A stretch of DNA of 11,548 nt from Mucilaginibacter sp. (lineage in GTDB: Bacteria; Bacteroidota; Bacteroidia; Sphingobacteriales; Sphingobacteriaceae): NCBI GenBank assembly GCA_028288315.1, contig JAQBNY010000262.1, positions 1 through 11,548 of the forward strand. The letters are read 5' to 3'. The position numbers were made by a program, and so were the translations under genes. The notes under the pieces were generated by a model. The model saw only the letters and a program-made list of their open reading frames with translations, was not told where the DNA came from and searched no databases. The stretch's first letter is position 1. Every line of letters starts with the position of its first letter. This document shows, piece after piece, positions 1 to 6,778 of this stretch.

Positions 1-2
1 AA

Positions 3-28
3 CCCCTCCCTACCCTCCCAAGGGAGGG
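3..28. repeat. C/G-rich palindromic intergenic repeat
   Basis: The heptamer CCCTCCC occurs twice (4-10 and 13-19) and is followed by its complement GGGAGGG (22-28), two bases after the second copy, so either C-rich arm can pair with the G-rich arm. It stands out in an AT-rich window. From memory, similar C-block/G-block palindromes are common between genes in Sphingobacteriaceae and Flavobacteria. Here it could be such a dispersed repeat or part of the terminator of a gene to the left of the window. Only one copy is visible, so its dispersed nature is inferred. Confidence 0.5.
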
Positions 29-52
29 AATTTAAACCACTTCATCCCCTAA

Positions 53-469
53 ATGATCTCCATCGAACAAATCCGCCCCGAACTTACCTGGCGCCTGCGC
101 CGCGAAGCTTTGTACCCTAATGAGCCCTTGCATGCTATGGAAATGGAGGAAGATAATTACGGCTTGCACTTTGGTGCGTTTATGGATAATGCTTTGGTTG
201 GTGTAGTATCGTTGTTTCAAAAAGGCAATGACTGGCAGTTTCGTAAATTTGCGGTGAGCGCTACTGTACAGAGGCAAGGTATTGGCGCACAAATGTTAAA
301 TTACATTACAAACTTTGTTGAGCGCGAAAATGGCATCCGTATTTGGTGCAATGCCCGGCTATCGGCAACAGGGTTTTATAGCAGATTTGGCTTTGCTGAA
401 ACCGGCAAAGTATTCCATAAAAAGGGCGTTGATTATATAACAATGGAAAAGGGACTTCTATTAAAATAG
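53..469 (+). CDS. GNAT family N-acetyltransferase
   Basis: A 138-residue cytoplasmic protein that probably transfers an acetyl group from acetyl-CoA to an amine; the acceptor cannot be told from sequence. The acetyl-CoA loop is visible as QRQGIGA at residues 73-79, matching the family pattern Q/R-x-x-G-x-G/A. It follows a beta-4-like strand (WQFRKFAVS, 61-69). The C-terminal signature FYSRFGF (108-114) is the usual motif-B end, and WCNAR (98-102) precedes it. The length is normal for a single GNAT domain. The ATG at 53 is preferred because the first 28 residues (ELTWRLRREAL...) look like the ordinary start of this subfamily and would be lost with the later Met29. There is no Shine-Dalgarno sequence, as usual in Bacteroidetes. 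Any promoter must lie within the first 52 bases or outside the window. A hairpin directly after the stop suggests a single-gene unit or the end of an operon. Confidence 0.88.
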   Translation: MISIEQIRPELTWRLRREALYPNEPLHAMEMEEDNYGLHFGAFMDNALVGVVSLFQKGNDWQFRKFAVSATVQRQGIGAQMLNYITNFVERENGIRIWCNARLSATGFYSRFGFAETGKVFHKKGVDYITMEKGLLLK

Positions 470-503
470 AAAGATCAGCCCGCCTTGCGCAAACTGATCT
501 TTC
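469..503 (+). terminator. hairpin after the acetyltransferase gene
   Basis: A perfect 10-bp stem, GAAAGATCAG (469-478) with CTGATCTTTC (494-503), encloses a 15-base loop. It begins on the last base of the acetyltransferase stop codon. The stem ends in a short T run but is followed by CATAAC rather than a long U tract, so it is either a weak intrinsic terminator or an mRNA 3'-end stabiliser. Confidence 0.55.
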
Positions 504-504
504 A

Positions 505-532
505 TAACTAACTTTTACTTTAACTAACTTTT
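505..532. repeat. 12-bp direct repeat, period 16
   Basis: TAACTAACTTTT occurs at 505-516 and again, identically, at 521-532, with ACTT between the copies. It lies in the 216-base gap between the acetyltransferase hairpin and the M42 gene, about 110 bases upstream of the M42 promoter-like element. The spacing is neither one nor two full helical turns. It may be a binding site pair or simple-sequence noise in AT-rich DNA. Confidence 0.4.
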
Positions 533-644
533 CTTACTCTACTAAGATGTTACAAAGATGCTGTTACCTTATTAACCATATATTAAGTTATCAATAATCT
601 TTAGAGGTGGGCATAATTCATATTCTTCATATCATGAGCTTTAT

Positions 645-652
645 TATATTTG
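645..652 (+). promoter_or_regulatory. Bacteroidetes -7 element for the M42 gene
   Basis: TATATTTG is an exact match to the Bacteroidetes primary-sigma -7 consensus TAnnTTTG. It would start transcription near 658 and give a leader of about 28 bases to the ATG at 686. No TTTG or TTG -33 element is visible 17-23 bases upstream, so the promoter would be incomplete or activator-dependent. The last three bases of the element are the TTG that opens the longest reading frame, which argues against translation from that TTG. Confidence 0.55.
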
Positions 653-685
653 CATATACGGCTAACAAAGCTTTATTTTAAACAA

Positions 686-1801
686 ATGGCTAAAAAGAAA
701 CCCCAGGCAGACCAAAAACCTGCTATAGTAAATGAAACTTCACTATCGTTTTTCGAAAAATATATTAATAACCCCTCACCAACCGGCTTTGAATGGAAAG
801 GACAGCAATTATGGCTGGACTATTTAAAGCCTTACATTGACGATTACTATGTAGATAATTACGGTACAGCGGTTGGCATTATTAACCCTAAAGCTGATTA
901 CAAAGTAGTTATTGAGGCACACGCCGATGAGATATCATGGTTTGTGAATTATATTACAAATGATGGCTTAATATACGTTATTCGCAATGGCGGCTCTGAT
1001 CACCAGATAGCCCCATCAAAACGTGTGGACATACATACAGATAATGGCATTGTTAAAGCCGTTTTTGGCTGGCCTGCTATACATACTCGCTTAGGGGGTG
1101 AAAAGGAAGAATCTCCTACCCTTAAAAATATCTTTTTAGATTGCGGCTGCACCAGTAAAGAAGAGGTTGAAAACCTGGGCATTCACGTAGGTTGTGTTAT
1201 TACTTATGAGGATGAATTTATGGTATTGAACAATCGTTATTATGTTGGCCGCGCGCTTGATAACCGTGCCGGTGGTTTCATGATAGCCGAAGTTGCCCGC
1301 CTGCTTAAAGAAAACGATGTTAAGTTACCTTTTGGCTTATACATTGTAAATGCTGTACAGGAAGAGATTGGCTTACGGGGTGCTGAAATGATTGCACATC
1401 GTATTAAACCAAATGTTGCTATTGTTACCGATGTTACCCATGATACCAATACCCCTATGATCAACAAGATTACTCAGGGAGATTTGTCATGCGGAAAAGG
1501 ACCGGTAATTTCTTATGCCCCTGCGGTACAAAATAACCTGAACAAACTGCTGATAGAATCTGCCCAAAAAGCTAATATACCTTTTCAACGCCAGGCATCA
1601 TCCAGATCTACAGGTACAGATACTGATGCTTTTGCTTACTCAAATGATGGCGTACCATCGGCACTTATCTCATTACCATTACGCTATATGCATACCACGG
1701 TAGAGATGATCCACAAAGAGGACGTAGATAATGTTATCCGTCTTATTTATGAGTGCTTGTTAAATATACAAGCCGGCCAGGATTTTAGGTACATAAAATA
1801 A
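686..1801 (+). CDS. M42 family metallo-aminopeptidase (glutamyl aminopeptidase/endoglucanase M-like)
   Basis: A 371-residue cytoplasmic enzyme expected to remove N-terminal residues from peptides with a two-metal centre. Every residue expected for family M42 is present: His79 in EAHADEI, bridging Asp192 in RALDNRAGG, catalytic Glu226 and metal-ligand Glu227 in VQEEIGLRG, Asp249 in VTDVTHD, and His336 in YMHTTVEM. Length fits the family (about 340-370). The frame extends upstream to a TTG at 650, but that triplet is part of a -7 promoter element, so the ATG at 686 (MAKKKPQADQ) is chosen; the Lys-rich N terminus is then a short unstructured lead. M42 enzymes usually assemble as dodecameric tetrahedra; nothing here contradicts this, but it is not visible. 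Specificity is not predictable. No hairpin follows the stop, so read-through into the nucleotidyltransferase gene 72 bases downstream is possible. Confidence 0.92.
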   Translation: MAKKKPQADQKPAIVNETSLSFFEKYINNPSPTGFEWKGQQLWLDYLKPYIDDYYVDNYGTAVGIINPKADYKVVIEAHADEISWFVNYITNDGLIYVIRNGGSDHQIAPSKRVDIHTDNGIVKAVFGWPAIHTRLGGEKEESPTLKNIFLDCGCTSKEEVENLGIHVGCVITYEDEFMVLNNRYYVGRALDNRAGGFMIAEVARLLKENDVKLPFGLYIVNAVQEEIGLRGAEMIAHRIKPNVAIVTDVTHDTNTPMINKITQGDLSCGKGPVISYAPAVQNNLNKLLIESAQKANIPFQRQASSRSTGTDTDAFAYSNDGVPSALISLPLRYMHTTVEMIHKEDVDNVIRLIYECLLNIQAGQDFRYIK

Positions 1802-1824
1802 TTTTAAAACATTTAAACGTATTT

Positions 1825-1832
1825 TTCATTTG
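1825..1832 (+). promoter_or_regulatory. possible -7 element for the nucleotidyltransferase gene
   Basis: TTCATTTG matches TAnnTTTG at five of six fixed positions and would give a leader of about 36 bases to the ATG at 1874, similar to the leaders of the other genes here. There is no TTG at the right distance upstream. The gene may instead be transcribed from the M42 promoter. Confidence 0.25.
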
Positions 1833-1873
1833 TTGTTTTACATAAACACAAACTTACAACACTTATTTTTTAT

Positions 1874-2773
1874 ATGAAACCAACATTACTAATTTTAGCA
1901 GCAGGCATGGCCAGTCGGTACGGTAGCATGAAACAAGTTGACGGATTTGGCCCTAACGGTGAAACAATTATTGACTACTCTATATATGACGCCATAAAGG
2001 CCGGTTTTGGTAAAGTTAGCTTTATTATCCGCGAAGAGTTTGCTGATAATTTTAAAAGCATATTTGAGCCTAAGCTAAAAGGTCGTGTAGAAACTGACTA
2101 CGTTTTTCAAAGCTTTGATCTGGAACCTTTTGGTATTACTGAAAAAATTGAGCGGGCAAAACCATGGGGAACCGCACATGCTGTTTTGGCTGCACGCAAT
2201 CAGATAAATGAGCCTTTTTGTGTTATTAATGCTGATGACTTTTATGGTTATGATGCATTTAAAAAGATGGCCGATTTTTTAACTACCGAAGTAGCCGACG
2301 ATAAATATTCACTTATTGGTTACCAGGTTGATAGAACATTATCAGATCATGGCTCCGTATCACGCGGTGTTTGTGAGGTTGTTAATGGTAAAATGGTTGC
2401 TATTAATGAGCGCCTAAAAGTATACTTTAAAGAAGATGGCACTGTAGCTTACGAGGATGAAGGCCAGGAGGTCCCCTTACCATCTGACACCCGCGTATCA
2501 ATGAACTTTTGGGGCTTTACACCTGCTGTTTTTAAACAAAGCGAGCCTATGTTCAAAGAGTTTGTTGAAGCTAATAAGGATAACCCAAAATCAGAATTCT
2601 TTATCCCTTTAGTAGCCGATCAATTAATTAAAAGCGGCCAGGCTTCTTTTGAAGTTATCCCTACTGATGCAAAATGGTTTGGCGTTACTTACAAAGAGGA
2701 TAAACCAATTGTTCAAAAAAGTATTTCTGAACTGGTTAACAACGGTACTTATCCAAGTAACCTTTGGGCCTAA
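1874..2773 (+). CDS. sugar-phosphate nucleotidyltransferase family protein
   Basis: A 299-residue cytoplasmic enzyme with the Rossmann-like NTP_transferase fold, expected to join an NTP to a sugar 1-phosphate with release of pyrophosphate. The N-terminal nucleotide-binding loop is LAAGMASRYGSMKQ (residues 8-21), a variant of the GxGxRxxPxTxxxPK signature with SMKQ in place of the usual PK. PWGTAHAV (97-104) corresponds to the base- and sugar-contact loop, and NADDFYG (119-125) carries the metal-binding aspartates. MNFWGF (210-215) and KWFGVTYKED (267-276) complete the core. There is no C-terminal left-handed beta-helix, so it is a stand-alone transferase rather than a GlmU-type bifunctional enzyme. 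Related proteins annotated simply as nucleotidyltransferases are common in Bacteroidetes, and in some genomes they neighbour a sugar kinase; no kinase is present here. The substrate could be a hexose, a heptose or an amino-sugar phosphate. A strong terminator follows. Confidence 0.87.
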   Translation: MKPTLLILAAGMASRYGSMKQVDGFGPNGETIIDYSIYDAIKAGFGKVSFIIREEFADNFKSIFEPKLKGRVETDYVFQSFDLEPFGITEKIERAKPWGTAHAVLAARNQINEPFCVINADDFYGYDAFKKMADFLTTEVADDKYSLIGYQVDRTLSDHGSVSRGVCEVVNGKMVAINERLKVYFKEDGTVAYEDEGQEVPLPSDTRVSMNFWGFTPAVFKQSEPMFKEFVEANKDNPKSEFFIPLVADQLIKSGQASFEVIPTDAKWFGVTYKEDKPIVQKSISELVNNGTYPSNLWA

Positions 2774-2795
2774 TACCACATAAAATATAGCACAC

Positions 2796-2827
2796 AAGAT
2801 CCTGCCCTGTTTGGGCGGGATTTTTTA
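2796..2827 (+). terminator. intrinsic terminator after the nucleotidyltransferase gene
   Basis: The stem ATCCTGCCC (2799-2807) pairs with GGGCGGGAT (2813-2821) with one G-U pair and a five-base loop (TGTTT). It runs straight into a six-T tract at 2821-2826, and three further weak pairs extend the base of the stem. This is the best-formed terminator in the window, 22 bases after the stop codon. Confidence 0.85.
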
Positions 2828-2866
2828 TGTACAATAGTTTCTACCTTTATTAATCTTAACGCCCAT

Positions 2867-2885
2867 TGCGGTTAAATTAACCGCA
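2867..2885. promoter_or_regulatory. 19-bp perfect dyad, operator-like, upstream of the M16 gene
   Basis: TGCGGTTAA (2867-2875) and TTAACCGCA (2877-2885) are exact complements around a single central A. A one-base loop makes an RNA hairpin unlikely, whereas a two-fold DNA-binding protein site is plausible. The dyad ends 12 bases before the -7 element at 2898 and covers the place where the -33 element would be. No TTG lies at the standard distance. This suggests a regulator that blocks or replaces -33 recognition, but no regulator gene adjoins it. Confidence 0.5.
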
Positions 2886-2897
2886 GGAAAACACAAT

Positions 2898-2905
2898 TAT
2901 TTTTG
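2898..2905 (+). promoter_or_regulatory. Bacteroidetes -7 element for the M16 protease gene
   Basis: TATTTTTG matches TAnnTTTG exactly. Transcription would start near 2911, leaving a leader of about 28 bases to the ATG at 2939, the same as proposed for the M42 gene. The -33 position is occupied by the 19-bp dyad instead of a TTTG. Confidence 0.55.
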
Positions 2906-2938
2906 TTTTTGTGATATATTTATAACATAAACAATATT

Positions 2939-5872
2939 ATGAAGCTTAAATTATCACTCATACTGTTCCTGGTTAGCGGTTATGCTTTCCAGATATCAGC
3001 ACAAACTGCAAATGCCTGGAAACAGGCAACTTCAGGGGGTTATACCTACAAATATGTAACCGGCGACCCTACTCACTCCCGCTTTTATACACTTAAGAAT
3101 GGCTTAACTGTTATTTTGAGTCCAACGAATAAGCAACCCCGGATACAGGCATACATAGCGGTAAAGGCGGGCAGCAAAACAGACCCATCAGACCATACCG
3201 GTTTGGCGCATTACCTGGAACATATGATGTTTAAAGGTACCAACAAGTTTGGTTCATTAAACTGGGCTAAAGAAAAACCGTTGCTTGATAAAATTGACGA
3301 ACTGTACGAACAATACAACTCTACCAAAGACGAAGCTAAACGTAAAGATATTTACAAACAGATAGACATAACATCTGGCGAGGCTGCCAAGTTTGCAATT
3401 GCAAATGAATACGATAAAATGATGAGCGCCATGGGCGGTCAAAACAGTAACGCGTTCACTTCATTTGAGCAAACTGTTTATACCGAGGATATTCCAAGTT
3501 CATCGGTAGATAAATTTCTGACCATGCAGGGCGAACGTTTCCGCGCACCGGTACTGCGTATTTTCCATACCGAACTGGAAGCTGTTTACGAAGAAAAGAA
3601 CCGCGGTTTAGACAGCGACCCTAATAAAGTGCAGGAAGCTATGTTTGCGGCATTGTTCCCTAATAACAACTATGGCAAACAAACTACTATTGGTACTATT
3701 GAGCATTTAAAAAATCCGTCATTAAAAGCTATCCGCAAATATTACTACTCCTATTATGTGCCTAACAACATGGGCGTGATACTGTCCGGAGATTTTAACC
3801 CGGATGTAATGATTAAAAAAGTAGCACAAAACTTTGGCTACATGCATACAAAGGCAATTCCGGCTTATACATTTGCGCCAGAAAAATCTATTGTAGCGCC
3901 TATTCAGAGAGACGTTTATGGACCAACCCCCGAAAACCTGACCATCGCCTACCGTTTCCCTGGTGCAAGCACGCGTGATGCACGTTTACTAAGCCTGATG
4001 GGTTCATTATTAACCAACGGAAAAGCTGGTTTATTTGATTTGGATCTTACTAAAAAACAAAAGTTACTTAGCGCCTTTGCAGCGCCATTTACTTTAAAAG
4101 ACTATAGTGTGTTAATGTTAAGAGGTACACCGGTTAAAGGTCAGTCGTTAGATGATGTTAAGACGCTAATGCTTGGCGAGATTGATAAATTAAGAAAAGG
4201 CGAATTTTCTGATGACCTTATCCAATCTATCGTAAATAATTACAAAAAAAGTAAAATAGAGCAAGACGAAAGCTATACTCAGCGCGCGGGCAATCTGATG
4301 GATGATTTTACCTCTGGTGTTGACTGGTGTACCGATGTATCATCTATCAACGAGCTTTCAAAAGTAACCAAAGCACAAATAGTTGCTTTTGCTAACAGGT
4401 ATTTAAAAGATAACAACTTTGTAATTGTTTACAAGCATCAGGGAACCGACAAGAACATTATTAAGGTTGATAAACCAGCCATTACCCCTGTTGAGGTTAA
4501 CGCAGGCGAGCAATCTGCTTTTGTAAAAACTATTAACGCAATGCCGGCAAACCCTATACAACCTGTTTGGCTTGATTATGATAAAGATATTCAGCGTGCT
4601 ACTGCGGGTCCGGTTGATGTATTATCTATTCAGAATAAGGATAACAGCATCTTTAGATTATACTACCGCTATGACATGGGTAGCTGGAATAATAAACTAT
4701 TACCTATAGCAGCACAGTACTTACAATTTTTAGGTACCGATAAAATGAGCTCTGAAGATATAAGTAAGGCGTTTTATAAACTGGCGTCAACCTTTAATAT
4801 TAGTACAAGCCCCGAAATAACCACCGTTAGTATCAATGGCTTACAGGAAAACTTTAGTGCATCAGTTACCTTGTTTGAAAACTTGCTGGTAAATTGTAAA
4901 GCCGACTCCACAGCATTAGCAGGCCTTAAAGCCCGTTTAAAAAAATCAAGGGAAAACCTAAAGCTGAACAAAACTGCCATTATGCAGGGGCTGGTTAATT
5001 ATGCACAATATGGTATAAACAACCCTTTTAATTATACATTAACAGACGAAGAAATTGAGAACTTAAAAGCGGAGGACCTGATATCAATACTGCATAACCT
5101 GGTTAACTATAAGCACACCATATTATATTATGGCCCGCAAACTGCAGTACAAATGGGTACTGAATTGGCCAGGCTGCACAAAACACCGGCTAACTTTATA
5201 CCCTATCCCGAAAAGAAAGTATTTGTTCGTACAAAGATGGATAAAAACATAGTGCTGTTTGGCAATTTTGATATGGTACAGGCCGAAATTCAGTGGGTAC
5301 GTAATGAAGATGCTTACAGCCCAGCTAAAGCACCTGTTATTGAATTGTATAATAACTATTTCGGGTCAGGCATCAGCTCAATTGTATTTCAGAACATCCG
5401 CGAGTCAAAAGCGCTTGCTTATTCTACCTATGCGTATTATGTGGCCCCGCAGAAAAAAGATGACGACAATATATTCGTAGCTTATGTAGGCACACAGGCC
5501 GATAAAATGAACGATGCTATAAAAGCCATGAACGAGCTATTAAACAACATGCCCCAATCTGAAAAAAGTGTGTTAGCAGCTAAGGATAACATTCGCAAAT
5601 CAATAGAAACCGAACGCATTACACAGGACGGAATATTGTTTAATTACCTGACCGCAAAACGCAAAGGCTTAAATTATGATGAGCGTAAAAATACGTTTAC
5701 AGCAGTTAACAAATTAGGCTTTACTGATGTACAATCTTTTGCCAACAACGAGTTAAAGGATAAACAATTTACCTATTGCGTAGTAGCATCAGACAAACGC
5801 GTTACAGACGAAGACCTGAAAAAATACGGAGAATTATTTAAGCCAGATATGAAACAAATCTTCGGCTATTAA
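2939..5872 (+). CDS. secreted M16 family (insulinase/pitrilysin-like) zinc metalloprotease
   Basis: A 977-residue protein exported by a signal peptide (basic start, hydrophobic core, probable cut after A21 in ISA-QT), acting in the periplasm or outside the cell. The inverted zinc motif HxxEH is intact as HYLEH (His91, Glu94, His95), and the third ligand is probably Glu219 in AVYEEKNRG. Between them sits a charged helical insert (about residues 108-165) not found in pitrilysin but, as I recall, frequent in Bacteroidetes insulinase proteins. An M16_C-type domain begins near 260 (KYYYSYYVPNNMGVILSGDF). The second half repeats the fold without a zinc motif. Its end has the substrate-clamp-like RESKALAYS near 821. 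The size fits the full-length, four-domain M16 clamshell in one chain. The natural substrate is unknown; small peptides are likely because of the enclosed chamber. It appears to be a single-gene unit with its own promoter and a hairpin after it. Confidence 0.93.
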   Translation: MKLKLSLILFLVSGYAFQISAQTANAWKQATSGGYTYKYVTGDPTHSRFYTLKNGLTVILSPTNKQPRIQAYIAVKAGSKTDPSDHTGLAHYLEHMMFKGTNKFGSLNWAKEKPLLDKIDELYEQYNSTKDEAKRKDIYKQIDITSGEAAKFAIANEYDKMMSAMGGQNSNAFTSFEQTVYTEDIPSSSVDKFLTMQGERFRAPVLRIFHTELEAVYEEKNRGLDSDPNKVQEAMFAALFPNNNYGKQTTIGTIEHLKNPSLKAIRKYYYSYYVPNNMGVILSGDFNPDVMIKKVAQNFGYMHTKAIPAYTFAPEKSIVAPIQRDVYGPTPENLTIAYRFPGASTRDARLLSLMGSLLTNGKAGLFDLDLTKKQKLLSAFAAPFTLKDYSVLMLRGTPVKGQSLDDVKTLMLGEIDKLRKGEFSDDLIQSIVNNYKKSKIEQDESYTQRAGNLMDDFTSGVDWCTDVSSINELSKVTKAQIVAFANRYLKDNNFVIVYKHQGTDKNIIKVDKPAITPVEVNAGEQSAFVKTINAMPANPIQPVWLDYDKDIQRATAGPVDVLSIQNKDNSIFRLYYRYDMGSWNNKLLPIAAQYLQFLGTDKMSSEDISKAFYKLASTFNISTSPEITTVSINGLQENFSASVTLFENLLVNCKADSTALAGLKARLKKSRENLKLNKTAIMQGLVNYAQYGINNPFNYTLTDEEIENLKAEDLISILHNLVNYKHTILYYGPQTAVQMGTELARLHKTPANFIPYPEKKVFVRTKMDKNIVLFGNFDMVQAEIQWVRNEDAYSPAKAPVIELYNNYFGSGISSIVFQNIRESKALAYSTYAYYVAPQKKDDDNIFVAYVGTQADKMNDAIKAMNELLNNMPQSEKSVLAAKDNIRKSIETERITQDGILFNYLTAKRKGLNYDERKNTFTAVNKLGFTDVQSFANNELKDKQFTYCVVASDKRVTDEDLKKYGELFKPDMKQIFGY

Positions 5873-5892
5873 AAAAAATTACAAACAAATTT

Positions 5893-5925
5893 GAAAGGCG
5901 GGTGTATATAACACATCCGCCTTTC
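5893..5925 (+). terminator. hairpin terminator after the M16 gene
   Basis: A 13-bp stem (5893-5905 with 5913-5925, one G-U pair), with core GAAAGGCGG/CCGCCTTTC, encloses a seven-base loop. The stem is followed by ACTTTATT, which is only modestly T-rich. It lies 20 bases after the stop codon and is the strongest secondary structure in this gap. Confidence 0.7.
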
Positions 5926-5973
5926 ACTTTATTAAATCTATAGAAAATATATTAACTTATTGGAAAGTTATTA

Positions 5974-5981
5974 TATATTTG
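5974..5981 (+). promoter_or_regulatory. Bacteroidetes -7 element for the small Cys4 protein
   Basis: TATATTTG matches TAnnTTTG exactly. The predicted start near 5987 gives a leader of about 34 bases to the GTG at 6021. The nearest upstream TTG (5960-5962) is only 11 bases away, too close for a standard -33 element. Confidence 0.5.
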
Positions 5982-6020
5982 TATTATTAATTAATTGTTT
6001 ATCAATACAATAAGTTTATT

Positions 6021-6215
6021 GTGGCTACTACCTTTCCATCAAATTATAAAACAAGTGAGCATGGCCATGTAGCTTTATGCTACAAATGTAAAACCGGTCT
6101 TAAGGACCGCATACGACGTGGTTTTTTCGTTAAAAATTTTCTTTTTTGGCTGCCTATCCGTAAGTATATATGCTACAAATGCAAACGTGGCCGTTATGTG
6201 TGGGTTAAACAGTAA
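6021..6215 (+). CDS. small Cys4 zinc-ribbon-like protein, function unknown
   Basis: A 64-residue basic protein I cannot name. It has two identical CYKCK knuckles, Cys20/Cys23 and Cys52/Cys55, with about 30 residues between them, as expected for a single four-cysteine zinc site. Between them lie a basic stretch (DRIRRG) and a hydrophobic patch (FLFWLPI). Small proteins with CxxC, RxRRG, a hydrophobic helix, then YxCxxC occur widely in bacteria as uncharacterised zinc-ribbon-like proteins; this assignment is by pattern only. GTG at 6021 is the only usual start in frame: the nearby ATGs (6061, 6067) are in another frame. Support for a real gene comes from the paired cysteines, a -7 element 40 bases upstream and a hairpin isolating it from the M16 gene. 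It is flanked by non-coding DNA on both sides. It could alternatively be a decayed remnant of a longer protein. Confidence 0.65.
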   Translation: MATTFPSNYKTSEHGHVALCYKCKTGLKDRIRRGFFVKNFLFWLPIRKYICYKCKRGRYVWVKQ

Positions 6216-6329
6216 TAATTTAATTGCCCCTCAGCAAATACAGCTGTGAAACGTGTAAAAGATGTATGTTAAAAAAAATAGTTAACAGAATGTTTAATTT
6301 GAAATTTTTGGTATAAATATTGACGGCTA

Positions 6330-6358
6330 TTTGTAGATAATACACTATAGTACATTTG
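6330..6358 (+). promoter_or_regulatory. complete Bacteroidetes promoter for the receiver-domain gene
   Basis: A -33 element TTTG (6330-6333), a 17-base spacer and a -7 element TACATTTG (6351-6358, exact TAnnTTTG) form the best-matching promoter in the window. Transcription would begin near 6364, with a leader of about 40 bases to the ATG at 6404. The other part of this 188-base gap (6216-6329) shows no terminator or further gene. Confidence 0.65.
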
Positions 6359-6403
6359 TTTGTATTAAAGTAGAGCTGATACTAATTTATAATAAAAACA
6401 ACA

Positions 6404-6778
6404 ATGCGACGGATATTAGCGGTAGATGATGACAATGACATTTTAGAGGTATTACAATTTATACTTGAAGATTCAGGTTATGAGGTAGACACCCTCTCAG
6501 ACGGCAATAATTTAATGGAAAAAATAAGGGAGAAAATGCCCGATCTCATACTACTCGATATTATGCTGGGTAATTCTGATGGCCGCGAACTATGCAAAGC
6601 GGTTAAAAAAGAGATCAGCACACATAACATTCCTGTTATTATGATCTCGGCAAGCCACAATGTTTCAAGCACAATAAACCAGGAAGGCGCCCCAAATGAT
6701 TTTATAGCTAAGCCTTTTGATATTAATAACCTGCTTAGCAAAATAAAAGATCAGCTAAGCGTAAACAGGGCGGCTTAA
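6404..6778 (+). CDS. stand-alone response regulator receiver domain protein
   Basis: A 124-residue cytoplasmic protein made of one REC domain and nothing else, like CheY or Spo0F. It is expected to accept a phosphoryl group from a histidine kinase or phosphotransfer protein and act by protein contact, since it has no DNA-binding or enzymatic output domain. The acidic metal-binding residues are Asp8-Asp9 in AVDDDND, the phosphoacceptor is Asp52 in LLDIMLG, the switch Ser82 is in MISASH, and the conserved Lys103-Pro104 is in AKPF. All are intact, so it should be functional. No kinase gene adjoins it, which makes it an orphan. Such single-domain regulators are numerous in Sphingobacteriaceae. 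It has its own promoter, and its stop codon overlaps that of the convergent DUF922 gene. Confidence 0.92.
   Translation: MRRILAVDDDNDILEVLQFILEDSGYEVDTLSDGNNLMEKIREKMPDLILLDIMLGNSDGRELCKAVKKEISTHNIPVIMISASHNVSSTINQEGAPNDFIAKPFDINNLLSKIKDQLSVNRAA

Noticed and set aside
2..52. An open frame running from the left edge to a TAA at 50-52, possibly the end of an upstream gene.
   Set aside because: Its translation is driven by the C/G-rich palindrome and shows no protein-like character; 16 codons is too short to support.
5259..5480. A 73-codon plus-strand frame within the M16 gene.
   Set aside because: It is out of frame with the conserved C-terminal M16 domain that occupies the same bases; no sign of a nested gene.
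650..6778. The M42, M16, Cys4, receiver and DUF922 genes considered as one proteolysis or signalling island.
   Set aside because: Hairpins and separate promoter-like elements divide most of them, orientation is mixed and no shared regulatory motif links them; the grouping rests only on proximity.
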